NCBI GenBank assembly: GCA_900548875.1
Contig: URMA01000028.1
Coordinates: 1-33,823 of the forward strand
Length of the DNA: 33,823 nucleotides
DNA from: an uncultured Porphyromonadaceae bacterium
GTDB taxonomy: Bacteria > Bacteroidota > Bacteroidia > Bacteroidales > Muribaculaceae
Direction: 5' to 3'
The notes under the pieces were generated by a model. That model saw only the letters and a program-made list of their open reading frames with translations, did no database searches and was not told the origin of the DNA. The position numbers and the translations under genes are program-made. Below, piece after piece: positions 1 through 7,324 of this stretch (within the stretch, counting starts at the first letter, position 1; the number at the start of each line of letters is the position of its first letter).

Positions 1-36
1 CAAAGCCCTCGCTTGTGAAAGTAAGGGCTTTGTTTT
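1..36 (+). terminator. Rho-independent terminator hairpin
   Basis: Perfect 9-bp inverted repeat, CAAAGCCCT (1-9) and AGGGCTTTG (24-32), with a 14-nt loop and then TTTT. It would end a plus-strand transcript that lies left of the window. The gene it serves is not visible. Confidence 0.65.
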
Positions 37-62
37 ATGTTTTTCAGCATGTTATAAAAAAC

Positions 63-92
63 AGAGGCTGCGCCAATTTTGACACAGCCTCT
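63..92. terminator. Palindromic hairpin resembling an IS end
   Basis: AGAGGCTG (63-70) pairs with CAGCCTCT (85-92) around a 14-nt loop, followed by TTTATT, so it could terminate transcription. Bases 76-91 (ATTTTGACACAGCCTC) match the right end of the small element at 2131-2146 at 15 of 16 positions, so this may be the relic of an insertion-sequence end and not a gene terminator. The two readings cannot be separated here. Confidence 0.45.
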
Positions 93-232
93 TTATTATG
101 TCAAAAAATATAGTTATTTAGATCGTCTCCATTACATGGGACTATTGGAACAGGAAGATAGTTATAGATATATTCTTACGGCTTTTGGTAAAATAATGAG
201 AGATTCCTCATATCCCTCCATAATTTGTATTT

Positions 233-690
233 GTGCGACGGTCCTCCGGCATTACGCAGGAAGCCCAGCATTTGGCTGACGCTCATGTCAAATATGCAGC
301 AATCATTGATATAGCCGCCCTACGGATCGACAATTGCGGACGGGCAAGTAGTGATGCTATGGGAAGATCAAAGAAAAAGAAGCCGGAAGAAATGATCAAG
401 CTGGAAAGGCTCCAGCAGGAAGTCAAGGGATTCAGGACCGAGGATGTACTGTTAAAAAAGTGAAGACTTTAGTAGAAGTAAGGGAAGCCAGTCTGCATGA
501 GACTGGACGGAAGTTATCCAGGAGCTAAGGCTGGAACATAATCTTGATATCCTCTTCAAGAAAGCATGGATGACCCTTACGATGTTCAGAATGGTGTTTA
601 CAATAAGGTCTATACTGGAAGTGTATGTCCAGTATACTGACCGGAGGTGGCACTATCAGCTTTTGAGATGCCAAAAGATGTTTGATGGCA
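233..690 (+). pseudogene. Decayed IS3-family transposase OrfA remnant
   Basis: No intact gene lies in 93-701. Three plus-strand pieces read like an IS3-family OrfA with its leucine-zipper region. The first (to 463) contains IDNCGRASSDAMGRSKKKKP and then a heptad-like stretch ending LLKK. It stops in TGA directly after an A_AAA_AAG slip site (454-460), the heptamer used for programmed -1 frameshifting in many IS3 elements. The -1 frame continues VKTLVEVREASLHETGRKLS and stops at 526-528. A third frame continues QELRLEHNLDILFKKAW from 519, like the start of an OrfB. After about 600 the similarity fades, and no DDE catalytic domain is present. The family assignment is from remembered motif resemblance, so the ends are approximate. 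The bases 93-232 hold nothing I recognise. Confidence 0.5.
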
Positions 691-701
691 TTGAGTTGTC
701 T

Positions 702-1853
702 TTATTTGATTCTAAATTCTGCACCCATAAACCACTTTTGGGAAGAACCACTGAAACCTACTTCCTTGATTACTTTATAAACTCCCGGCTTGTTGTCGTT
801 GACAACTGGGCGAAGTCTGGCCTTAAAGTGGGATGTACCTCCTTGTTTCAATCCATGACCAAGGTCATTCCACACGCCGCCATCATAGAGAAATACCCAG
901 CGATTTCCCTCTTTGCGTACGACATGGTATTGTTCTCCAAAAAACAAGATACCAGGATTATTATTGGTTAATTCTACCGATACGACTTCAGTACCTACCG
1001 GATAGACAGGCAGTTCGGTTCGCATGGTTACGTGTAATGTGTCGGAAGATGCAGATTGGGTAAAAGGCACGTTATATTGTATTTCACCATGACTGACTGC
1101 CGAATAACTCACGACTTTTCTTCTGAACATTTCTTGAAAATGGGGGGTATTATTCATTAAGCCCACATAAATCGTATCGCCATCATCATTTTGAATCCAG
1201 GTAGAATGAATATTTTGCGCTGTGGTATCGTTGGAGACCATTCTGTTTTTTCTCCAATAATTGTCAATTCGTTCACGAAGCCTTTTAACTCCTTTCTTAT
1301 CAACCAACTCAAATTCCGCATAGGCGACTTTCGTTTCTCTATTGAAAGCCTTGTAAATACGATATTTGCCTGGTCGATTTGGGACTTCGGAAGTATAGAG
1401 TTCAATAGTCTGTTCATGGGTGGGGTTCTCTGGTACAAAAATCCATAATACACTGTTGATAATCGGATTGGTTGGCAAAGTCTCCCAAGTATTTCTCTGC
1501 TCGTCGAAATAGGCAAGGCTGTAGTTTTCTCCACATTCATATTCGTGATGGGAGAGATTGGTTATGATTACTTTTATTTTCGTTGTTGATAAGGGATAAT
1601 AATCATATTCAGTCCGCATGGAAAGAGAATCAGGATTGATTGCTTTCCCCGTAGGAATATCACAAGGTATTGGCTTATTTATCTTATCTTCCTGTTCTTC
1701 TTCTTGCTGATTGTTCGATAAAAGTTCTAAGGAATCATTCCTTTCGACTGTATTGATTATGGATGCATCTGAAGCACCCTCTTCTTTTTGTTTTGACTTG
1801 CTTGCACACCCCACTATGAATATACAAGTTAGAAATACAATCATCGTTTTCAT
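702..1853 (-). CDS. Lipoprotein with two bacterial Ig-like repeats
   Basis: Predicted lipoprotein of about 383 residues, function unknown. The start at 1853 gives MKTMIVFLT, a hydrophobic stretch and the lipobox FIVGC (Cys16). An in-frame ATG at 1883 would add ten residues, but it lies only about 15 bases from a possible -7 box and gives a poorer signal peptide. After a Glu/Lys/Gln-rich linker the protein contains two copies of one beta-rich module: MRTEYDYYPLSTTKIKVIITN-like in the first half and MRTELPVYPVGTEVVSVELTN-like in the second. Each is followed by GE-Y, a Trp-containing strand and a PG-Y-(R/K)-(I/V) strand. This resembles the Ig-like module of many Bacteroidota lipoproteins. It sits alone between IS debris and the 2-kb element, so it may be accessory. 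No enzyme motif is visible. Confidence 0.7.
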   Translation of the reverse strand: MKTMIVFLTCIFIVGCASKSKQKEEGASDASIINTVERNDSLELLSNNQQEEEQEDKINKPIPCDIPTGKAINPDSLSMRTEYDYYPLSTTKIKVIITNLSHHEYECGENYSLAYFDEQRNTWETLPTNPIINSVLWIFVPENPTHEQTIELYTSEVPNRPGKYRIYKAFNRETKVAYAEFELVDKKGVKRLRERIDNYWRKNRMVSNDTTAQNIHSTWIQNDDGDTIYVGLMNNTPHFQEMFRRKVVSYSAVSHGEIQYNVPFTQSASSDTLHVTMRTELPVYPVGTEVVSVELTNNNPGILFFGEQYHVVRKEGNRWVFLYDGGVWNDLGHGLKQGGTSHFKARLRPVVNDNKPGVYKVIKEVGFSGSSQKWFMGAEFRIK

Positions 1854-1897
1854 TACATTAACGATTAAAGAGTGAAACGGCATGATTACAAAATAAA

Positions 1898-1905
1898 CAA
1901 AAATA
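1898..1905 (-). promoter_or_regulatory. Possible -7 box for the Ig-like lipoprotein
   Basis: The minus strand reads TATTTTTG, which fits the Bacteroides -7 consensus TAnnTTTG. No TTTG is found at the -33 spacing. If used, transcription would start near 1890, which favours the ATG at 1853 over the one at 1883. Confidence 0.3.
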
Positions 1906-1965
1906 TTTGATATTAGACGATTATATAACTACTTTAACTATGATTGAATCAAATTGAGGCTAAAT

Positions 1966-2146
1966 GAGGCCGTCTCAAAATAGAATTGCAAAAGTGAAAA
2001 TCTTATAGATTGAAACTTAGGAATAAAACATCTCCTACTTTTAGTCCTGTAATTGAAGAAAACAAAGACTAAAGTAGGAGATTTTTATGTTGTAACTGAT
2101 AGATTATAAGTAAGCCTATCTCAGCCTTTCATTTTGACACACCCTC
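1966..2146. mobile_element. 181-bp MITE-like element or IS deletion relic
   Basis: A non-coding stretch bounded by imperfect 16-bp inverted ends: GAGGCCGTCTCAAAAT at 1966-1981 and, as reverse complement, GAGGGTGTGTCAAAAT at 2131-2146 (13 of 16 identical). The inside has no open frame, only a long hairpin at 2030-2082. A third copy of the end sequence lies at 76-91. The pattern suggests a miniature element or an internally deleted insertion sequence. A clear target-site duplication is not visible, so the exact boundaries are uncertain. Confidence 0.5.
2030..2087. terminator. Strong hairpin terminator inside the small element
   Basis: ATCTCCTACTTTTAGTC (2030-2046) pairs with GACTAAAGTAGGAGAT (2067-2082) with one extra T bulged, followed by TTTTT on the plus strand. 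The other side is A-rich (AAAAC), so it can also act on minus-strand transcripts such as the one from sodB. Confidence 0.6.
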
Positions 2147-2167
2147 CTTTTCTCTTATTTATTCATC

Positions 2168-2752
2168 TTACTTTTCATAGCGGCGTCCCACGACGTTCCA
2201 GTCGAGAATCTCCCACATGCGGTGGAGATATTCAGCCCTGCGGTTCTGATAGTCGAGGTAATAGGCATGTTCCCACACATCGAAGCATAAAAGCGGCGTG
2301 AGTTTACCGTCTTTAAGCGGTGTTTCAGCATTGCTGCCTTTAGTTATCAGCAGATTACCTTCGGCATCTTTCGACAGCCATACCCAACCGGAACCGAACA
2401 ATGTAGTACCGGCAGCTTCAAATTTCTCCTTGAAAGCTTCCAGCGAACCGAACTGACTGTCGATAGCATCTGCCAATGCACCGGAAGGAGTGAAAGCGCC
2501 GGCCGGCGACAAAGCCATGAAATAGAACAGATGGTTCCATGCCTGGGCAGCGTTGTTAAACAAGCCACCGTCGGCTTTCTTGACAATTTCTTCCAATGTC
2601 ATGTCGGCAAAAGGAGTGCCTTCGACCAGTTTGTTGACATTGTCGATATATGCTCGTTCATGCTTACCGTAATGGTAATTGAGGGTTTCCTCACTCAAAA
2701 CTTGTGCCAAAGCATCATTTGCATAAGGCAACGGGGGAAGTTCGTGTTTCAT
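2168..2752 (-). CDS. sodB: Superoxide dismutase (Fe/Mn family)
   Basis: Converts superoxide to oxygen and hydrogen peroxide in the cytoplasm; in obligate anaerobes it protects during air exposure. The protein is 194 residues, a normal length for the family. The four metal ligands are visible: His27 (in HYGKH), His74 (in AWNHLFYF), Asp158 and His162 (in DVWEHAYY). Gln70 before the AWNH motif is the placement usual for iron-type enzymes, but Bacteroides enzymes can be active with Fe or Mn, so the metal is not decided by sequence alone. The start MKHELPPLPY is typical. The gene appears to be transcribed alone: a terminator from lptG lies upstream and the hairpin at 2030-2082 downstream. Confidence 0.96.
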   Translation of the reverse strand: MKHELPPLPYANDALAQVLSEETLNYHYGKHERAYIDNVNKLVEGTPFADMTLEEIVKKADGGLFNNAAQAWNHLFYFMALSPAGAFTPSGALADAIDSQFGSLEAFKEKFEAAGTTLFGSGWVWLSKDAEGNLLITKGSNAETPLKDGKLTPLLCFDVWEHAYYLDYQNRRAEYLHRMWEILDWNVVGRRYEK

Positions 2753-2804
2753 AACTGAATTATTAAGGTTATATCCTATATAACGCCGGACAAGGGCTTT
2801 AGTT

Positions 2805-2838
2805 CACAAAAAACGCACCGTTTTTAAGGACGGTGCGC
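2805..2838 (-). terminator. Rho-independent terminator of the tgt-lptG unit
   Basis: On the minus strand CGCACCG (from 2837-2831) pairs with CGGTGCG (2820-2814) around a ten-base loop, followed directly by TTTTTTG. It lies 27 bases after the lptG stop. Confidence 0.8.
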
Positions 2839-2864
2839 ATATAGGTGGAAAAACGTGTTCTACT

Positions 2865-3938
2865 TTAAATTGCAGCCTTACGATAGAGATAAATGCCAAT
2901 AATCAGATAAATCATATTCGGAATCCACATGGCTACCCGCGGCGACGTATAGCCGGAAATGGCAAATGTTGAAGTTACGGTGGAAAACAGAATATAGGAG
3001 AAACTCAACACCAGACCGATTCCGATATTTATACCCATACCCCCTTTCACTTTGCGCGACGACAGCGACATGCCAATCAGCGTCAAGATAAAGGCTGCGG
3101 CCGTCATGGCGAACCGCCGTTCATATTCAATCTCGAAACTTTTGATATTGGCCACGCCCCTTGCCTTCTGGCGCTCAATGTAAGCTTTCAGTTCCGGAGT
3201 CGTCATTTTTTCGTGGTCGTTCTGCGCTATCAGGAAGTCGCGTGGCTCAATCGGGATAATCGTATCCAAACGTGAACCGGTGGTGATTTCCTCCTTCATA
3301 CCGTTGAAATCGCGAATCATATAGTTTCTTACCGTCCAACGATACAACGTGTCGTAGACGGCCGATGTTGCCGTCAAGCGAGATTTCAGCACCTTGTCAT
3401 CAAACCGCTCCAACGAAAAATTGTAGGCCGACTTCATACGATTGTCAAAACGCGACATATAGGCAATCTCACCGGGGGCCACTTGAAGCTGGATGTTGAC
3501 TCCATAGTCCACTCCCTTATTCTTGACATACTGGTTCTGATAGTTGATACGCTTCACATTGGCAGGCGGAATGACATAGGCATCCAACACAAACGTGAAT
3601 GCGGCAATGAAGGCCGCTGAAACCATATAGGGAATCAACAGGCGGCGAAAACTTACGCCACTCGACAGAATGGCAATGATTTCTGAATTGTCAGCCAGTT
3701 TCGACGTAAAGAAAATTACAGCAATAAACGTAAACAAGGGGCTGAACTGGTTGGCCATGTAAGGCAGGAAATTGAGATAATAGTCAAAAATAGTAGCCGA
3801 CAAGGGGGCTTTCATGAAATTATCCAATTTCTCGTTCACATCGAACATGACAATGATTGCCAAAATCAGCAGAATGGCAAAAATGTAAGTCCCGAGAAAC
3901 TTTTTAATAATATATTTGTCAAGAGTCTTTACTGTCAT
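2865..3938 (-). CDS. LptF/LptG (YjgP/YjgQ) family permease
   Basis: Inner-membrane permease of the LPS export complex, which with LptB extracts lipopolysaccharide and hands it to the periplasmic bridge. The protein is 357 residues with the family layout: a first membrane segment near 17-33, two more before residue 120 (around 60-80 and 100-118), a hydrophilic periplasmic beta-rich domain from about 125 to 270, and three membrane segments at the C-terminus, ending LIIGIYLYRKAAI. The start DKYIIKKFLGTYIFA is typical of LptF/LptG proteins. LptF and LptG are hard to tell apart by eye, so no firm symbol is given. It lies 18 bases downstream of tgt in the same direction, so the two are probably cotranscribed. 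Confidence 0.85.
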   Translation of the reverse strand: MTVKTLDKYIIKKFLGTYIFAILLILAIIVMFDVNEKLDNFMKAPLSATIFDYYLNFLPYMANQFSPLFTFIAVIFFTSKLADNSEIIAILSSGVSFRRLLIPYMVSAAFIAAFTFVLDAYVIPPANVKRINYQNQYVKNKGVDYGVNIQLQVAPGEIAYMSRFDNRMKSAYNFSLERFDDKVLKSRLTATSAVYDTLYRWTVRNYMIRDFNGMKEEITTGSRLDTIIPIEPRDFLIAQNDHEKMTTPELKAYIERQKARGVANIKSFEIEYERRFAMTAAAFILTLIGMSLSSRKVKGGMGINIGIGLVLSFSYILFSTVTSTFAISGYTSPRVAMWIPNMIYLIIGIYLYRKAAI

Positions 3939-3956
3939 AGCAAACGGTTGTTCAAA

Positions 3957-5087
3957 TTACAAACGCTGGGTGACACGCACCACCATTTCAGTCTTCCATG
4001 CCTTGAAATCGCCGGCAATAATATGCTTGCGGGCTTCGCCGACAAGCCACAAATAAAATGCAAGATTATGGATGGAGGCTATCTGGAGTGCCAGAATTTC
4101 CTGCGAAATGAACAAGTGGCGCAAATATGCCTTTGAATACAGGCGGTCGACTTCCGAAGCACCATCGATTTCAATAGGAGAAAAATCGTCAGCCCACTTT
4201 TTGTTGCGCATATTCATTATGCCATTCTTGGTGAAAAGCATGCCATTTCTGCCGTTTCGTGTCGGCATCACACAGTCCATCATGTCAACACCGCGTTCGA
4301 TGGCTTCAAGAATATTGGCAGGCGTACCGACACCCATCAGATAGCGGGGTTTGTCCTGTGGCAGAATCTCGTTCACCACCTCTATCATTTCATACATTTT
4401 TTCAGTCGGTTCACCGACGGCCAATCCGCCGATAGCGTTTCCTTCCGCGCCCAAATCCGCCACGAATTTGGCAGACTCCCTACGCAAATCCGGATAAACA
4501 CACCCCTGCACAATCGGGAAGAAAGCCTGACGATAGCCATATTTTCCTTCCGTTTCGCAGAAACGATTCCACCCTCTTTGCAGCCATCGAAGTGTCAAAG
4601 CAAGTGATTTTTTGGCATATTGATAGTCAGAATTGCCAGGAGGACATTCGTCGAGAGCCATCATAATGTCAGCCCCGATGGAGCGCTGAATATCGACCAC
4701 ACCTTCAGGTGTGAACAGATGCTTCGACCCGTCGATATGCGAACGAAAATAGGCACCCTCTTCTTTCAGCTTGCGGTTGGCCGACAACGAAAACACCTGA
4801 AAGCCACCGCTGTCCGTCAGAATCGGATGCTTCCAGCCATTGAATTTGTGCAGACCTCCGGCTTTCTCCAGAATGTCGATTCCGGGACGAAGATAAAGGT
4901 GATAGGTATTTCCCAAAATGATCTGTGCCTTTATATCGTCTTCAAGTTCGTGAAAATGAACGGCTTTCACAGAGCCGACAGTTCCTACGGGCATGAAAAT
5001 CGGAGTTTCTATGACACCATGATCGGTAGTTATCAACCCGGCACGGGCATTGCTGTTTGTATCTTTTGACTGTAGTTTAAATTCCAT
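3957..5087 (-). CDS. tgt: tRNA-guanine transglycosylase (queuosine pathway)
   Basis: Exchanges guanine-34 in the anticodon of Asp, Asn, His and Tyr tRNAs for a queuosine precursor base. At 376 residues it has the usual size and a TIM-barrel signature: TDSGGFQVFSL with catalytic Asp92, the base-binding ALDECPP (143-150), GLAVGEP (221-227) and the nucleophile Asp271 in DCVMPTRNGRNG. Oddity: bacterial enzymes normally hold zinc with a C-x-C-x2-C cluster plus one His. Here the cluster position (about 304-320, SPIEIDGASEVDRLYSKAY) contains no cysteine, although the matching His340 (SIHNLAFY) is kept. This may be a feature of the whole lineage. It leads a two-gene unit with lptG. Confidence 0.95.
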   Translation of the reverse strand: MEFKLQSKDTNSNARAGLITTDHGVIETPIFMPVGTVGSVKAVHFHELEDDIKAQIILGNTYHLYLRPGIDILEKAGGLHKFNGWKHPILTDSGGFQVFSLSANRKLKEEGAYFRSHIDGSKHLFTPEGVVDIQRSIGADIMMALDECPPGNSDYQYAKKSLALTLRWLQRGWNRFCETEGKYGYRQAFFPIVQGCVYPDLRRESAKFVADLGAEGNAIGGLAVGEPTEKMYEMIEVVNEILPQDKPRYLMGVGTPANILEAIERGVDMMDCVMPTRNGRNGMLFTKNGIMNMRNKKWADDFSPIEIDGASEVDRLYSKAYLRHLFISQEILALQIASIHNLAFYLWLVGEARKHIIAGDFKAWKTEMVVRVTQRL

Positions 5088-5104
5088 ACTTTATAATTAG
5101 TCCA

Positions 5105-5138
5105 CAAAGATACATAAAAAGGTGAGAGTAGAAGCAAA
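5105..5138 (-). promoter_or_regulatory. Bacteroides-type promoter for tgt-lptG
   Basis: The minus strand has TTTG (5138-5135), a 22-base spacer and TATCTTTG (5112-5105), close to the Bacteroides -33/-7 consensus. The implied transcription start lies about 10 bases before the tgt ATG. Confidence 0.55.
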
Positions 5139-5208
5139 TGAAAACATAGTTTTCATTTCTTATGTCCATGCGAGTTAGATAAAAGACTTCCAAACAGACT
5201 ATCCTATA

Positions 5209-5252
5209 AAATAACTGACAACGGCCGGAAGTAATTACCTCCGGCCGCTGTC
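5209..5252 (-). terminator. Terminator at the end of the fructan PUL
   Basis: A long stem: GACAGCGGCCGGA (minus strand 5252-5240) with TCCGGCCGTTGTC (5229-5217), followed by AGTTATTTTAT. It lies just after the fructokinase stop and would end the PUL transcript. Confidence 0.75.
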
Positions 5253-5269
5253 AATTTCCAAAATCCGCT

Positions 5270-6148
5270 CTACTTACCATTAACAGAGACATGCGAAGGC
5301 ATCGCACCCTCGCAGGAGCAGACATAGGCAGACAAATCCACCGCCTGGCGATGAGCATCAGCAATGCTCTTCCCTTGCAACAGTCCTGCGATGAACGCTG
5401 CCGTAAATGAATCGCCGGCGCCTACCGTATCTGCCACTTCAACCTTTGGAGTAGGCAAGAAGGAACGTTCTCCCGCTGAAGTAAAGATGTAGCTGCCATC
5501 CGTACCGCAGGTGAGAATCAAAATATCCACGCTGTAGCGGTTCATCAGCTCTTTGCAGCGTGACTCTACGTCGCCGACAAGATTAAACATACCTGAAACA
5601 ATCTCTAATTCCTCATCATTGATTTTAAACACATTGCAACGTGTCAGCGAGTGTTCAATAACCTCTTTCGTATAGAACTGCTGACGCAGGTTAATGTCGA
5701 AAATACGATATGTGCCCTCAGAAGGCATCATATCCAAGAAACGCTCAATGGTATCACGGGAAATCGCCGAACGCTGAGCCAGCGAACCGAAACAAACGGC
5801 GCAACAATCGCGTGCGATGGCTGCCAAATCGTCGGTAAAATCGATATTGTCCCATGCCACATCCTCCGTAATGTTGTATTGAGGCACGCCCTTGTCGTTG
5901 AGGGATACCTGCACGGTTCCCGTCGGATAGCCGACCTGCTGAATATGCAGGTTCAACTGTTTTTCGCGCAGCGCTCCGAGAATCTCATCTCCCAACCCAT
6001 CATGACCTACCGCACTCACGGCCATACCATTCAGGCCGAACTGCGATACATGATAAGCAAAATTGGCAGGAGCGCCTCCCAGTTTCTTTCCTTCCGGGAA
6101 AACGTCCCAAAGCGCTTCCCCTATTCCAACAACATATTTATTATTCAT
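5270..6148 (-). CDS. Fructokinase (PfkB/ribokinase family)
   Basis: Cytoplasmic sugar kinase expected to turn fructose into a phosphate ester for glycolysis. The protein is 292 residues. PfkB signatures are clear: N-terminal GEALWDVFP followed by KKLGGAPANFAYHV (21-34), and the C-terminal ATP-site motif DTVGAGDSFTAAF with catalytic Asp246. The GEALWD start and the GGAPAN motif are those of fructokinases in this family. It is the last gene of the PUL transcript, nine bases after the MFS transporter, which supports fructose as substrate. The equivalent position in the B. thetaiotaomicron levan locus is also a fructokinase. Confidence 0.92.
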   Translation of the reverse strand: MNNKYVVGIGEALWDVFPEGKKLGGAPANFAYHVSQFGLNGMAVSAVGHDGLGDEILGALREKQLNLHIQQVGYPTGTVQVSLNDKGVPQYNITEDVAWDNIDFTDDLAAIARDCCAVCFGSLAQRSAISRDTIERFLDMMPSEGTYRIFDINLRQQFYTKEVIEHSLTRCNVFKINDEELEIVSGMFNLVGDVESRCKELMNRYSVDILILTCGTDGSYIFTSAGERSFLPTPKVEVADTVGAGDSFTAAFIAGLLQGKSIADAHRQAVDLSAYVCSCEGAMPSHVSVNGK

Positions 6149-6157
6149 AATTATTTT

Positions 6158-7324
6158 TTATTTTCTAATATTAAACGTGTAATACATCAGATATAATATG
6201 CCCACAAACATTACCAGCACCGCACCAATTTGCAGGTTACCCATCAACTCCGTTGCATAGCCCATTGCCATAGGGAACACAGTGCCACCGAAAAGACCCA
6301 TAATCATCAGTCCGGAAACTTCGTTCTTCTTTTCCGGCATGTCGAGCAGTGCCTGAGAGAAGATAATCGAGAACACGTTGGAGTTGCCAAAACCAATCAA
6401 GGCAATGCAAACGTAAATCAGCATCTCTGAATGAAGGAAAATCAAACCGCCCATACCTACAAGCATCATGATGATACTCGTCAGGAAAAAGAAGCGGGCA
6501 CTGATGCGCTGCAAGGCAAAGGAGCCAATAAAGCAGCCGATAGTACGGAAAATAAAATAGAGACTTGTGGCGAAACTGGCGCTCTCCAAGGACAGGCCAC
6601 AGCGCTCCTGCAAAAGTTTTGGAGCCGTCGTGTTGGTACCTACATCAATTCCCACATGGCAGATAATACCGATAAAGCACAAAGTGATGAACGGTTTCTT
6701 CAACAATGCGAAGCACTGCGCAAAGGAGGATGAGCCGGCAGGTTTCTCCTCCATTATTGGAGTACAGCTCAACGCAATAACAGCCAGCACCGCCACTACC
6801 ATGTAAACAGGGAACAGGATGCGCCATCCCAAGCCAAACTCTGGGATAGCCGACATTGCACCCCAAGATGCGATATACGGAGCCAGGAATGAGGCAATTG
6901 CCTTCACGAACTGTCCGAAAGTCAACGTACTTGCCAGACGCTCACCGGAAACGATATTGCTAATCAACGGGTTCAACGATGTCTGCATCAACGCATTTCC
7001 AATGCCCAGCAGAGAGAATGCCAGCAACATCATCTGATAACTGTCGCCGAAAATCGGAATGAACAGTGACACTGCCGTGACTATGATACTCAGCAACACC
7101 GTGTTGCGGCGACCGATTTTATTCATCAGCATTCCTGTCGGAACGGAGAAAATCAAGAACCAAAAGAATACCAGCGAAGGCATCACGTTTGCCTCCATGT
7201 CAGTCAGTCCAAGGTCGGCCTTTACATAATTGGAGGCGATACCCACCAAGTCGACAAATCCCATAGTAAAGAAACTCAGCATTACCGGGATCATTGTCAA
7301 AGCTGAGGTTTTTGTAGTTTTCAT
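6158..7324 (-). CDS. MFS sugar porter (probable fructose uptake)
   Basis: Inner-membrane transporter of the major facilitator superfamily, 388 residues with about twelve hydrophobic segments. The loop NKIGRRNTVLL after the second segment is the MFS loop 2-3 signature. The general look is that of the FucP-like sugar/proton symporters of Bacteroidota. Its ATG shares one base with the stop codon of the upstream GH32 gene (TAATG), so the two are probably translationally coupled, and fructokinase follows after nine bases. From this context it should carry fructose released in the periplasm into the cytoplasm. The substrate is inferred, not shown by any residue. Confidence 0.85.
   Translation of the reverse strand: MKTTKTSALTMIPVMLSFFTMGFVDLVGIASNYVKADLGLTDMEANVMPSLVFFWFLIFSVPTGMLMNKIGRRNTVLLSIIVTAVSLFIPIFGDSYQMMLLAFSLLGIGNALMQTSLNPLISNIVSGERLASTLTFGQFVKAIASFLAPYIASWGAMSAIPEFGLGWRILFPVYMVVAVLAVIALSCTPIMEEKPAGSSSFAQCFALLKKPFITLCFIGIICHVGIDVGTNTTAPKLLQERCGLSLESASFATSLYFIFRTIGCFIGSFALQRISARFFFLTSIIMMLVGMGGLIFLHSEMLIYVCIALIGFGNSNVFSIIFSQALLDMPEKKNEVSGLMIMGLFGGTVFPMAMGYATELMGNLQIGAVLVMFVGILYLMYYTFNIRK

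Noticed and set aside
570..971. 133-codon plus-strand frame
   Set aside because: Its first part belongs to the IS remnant and its second part is antisense to the Ig-like lipoprotein gene.
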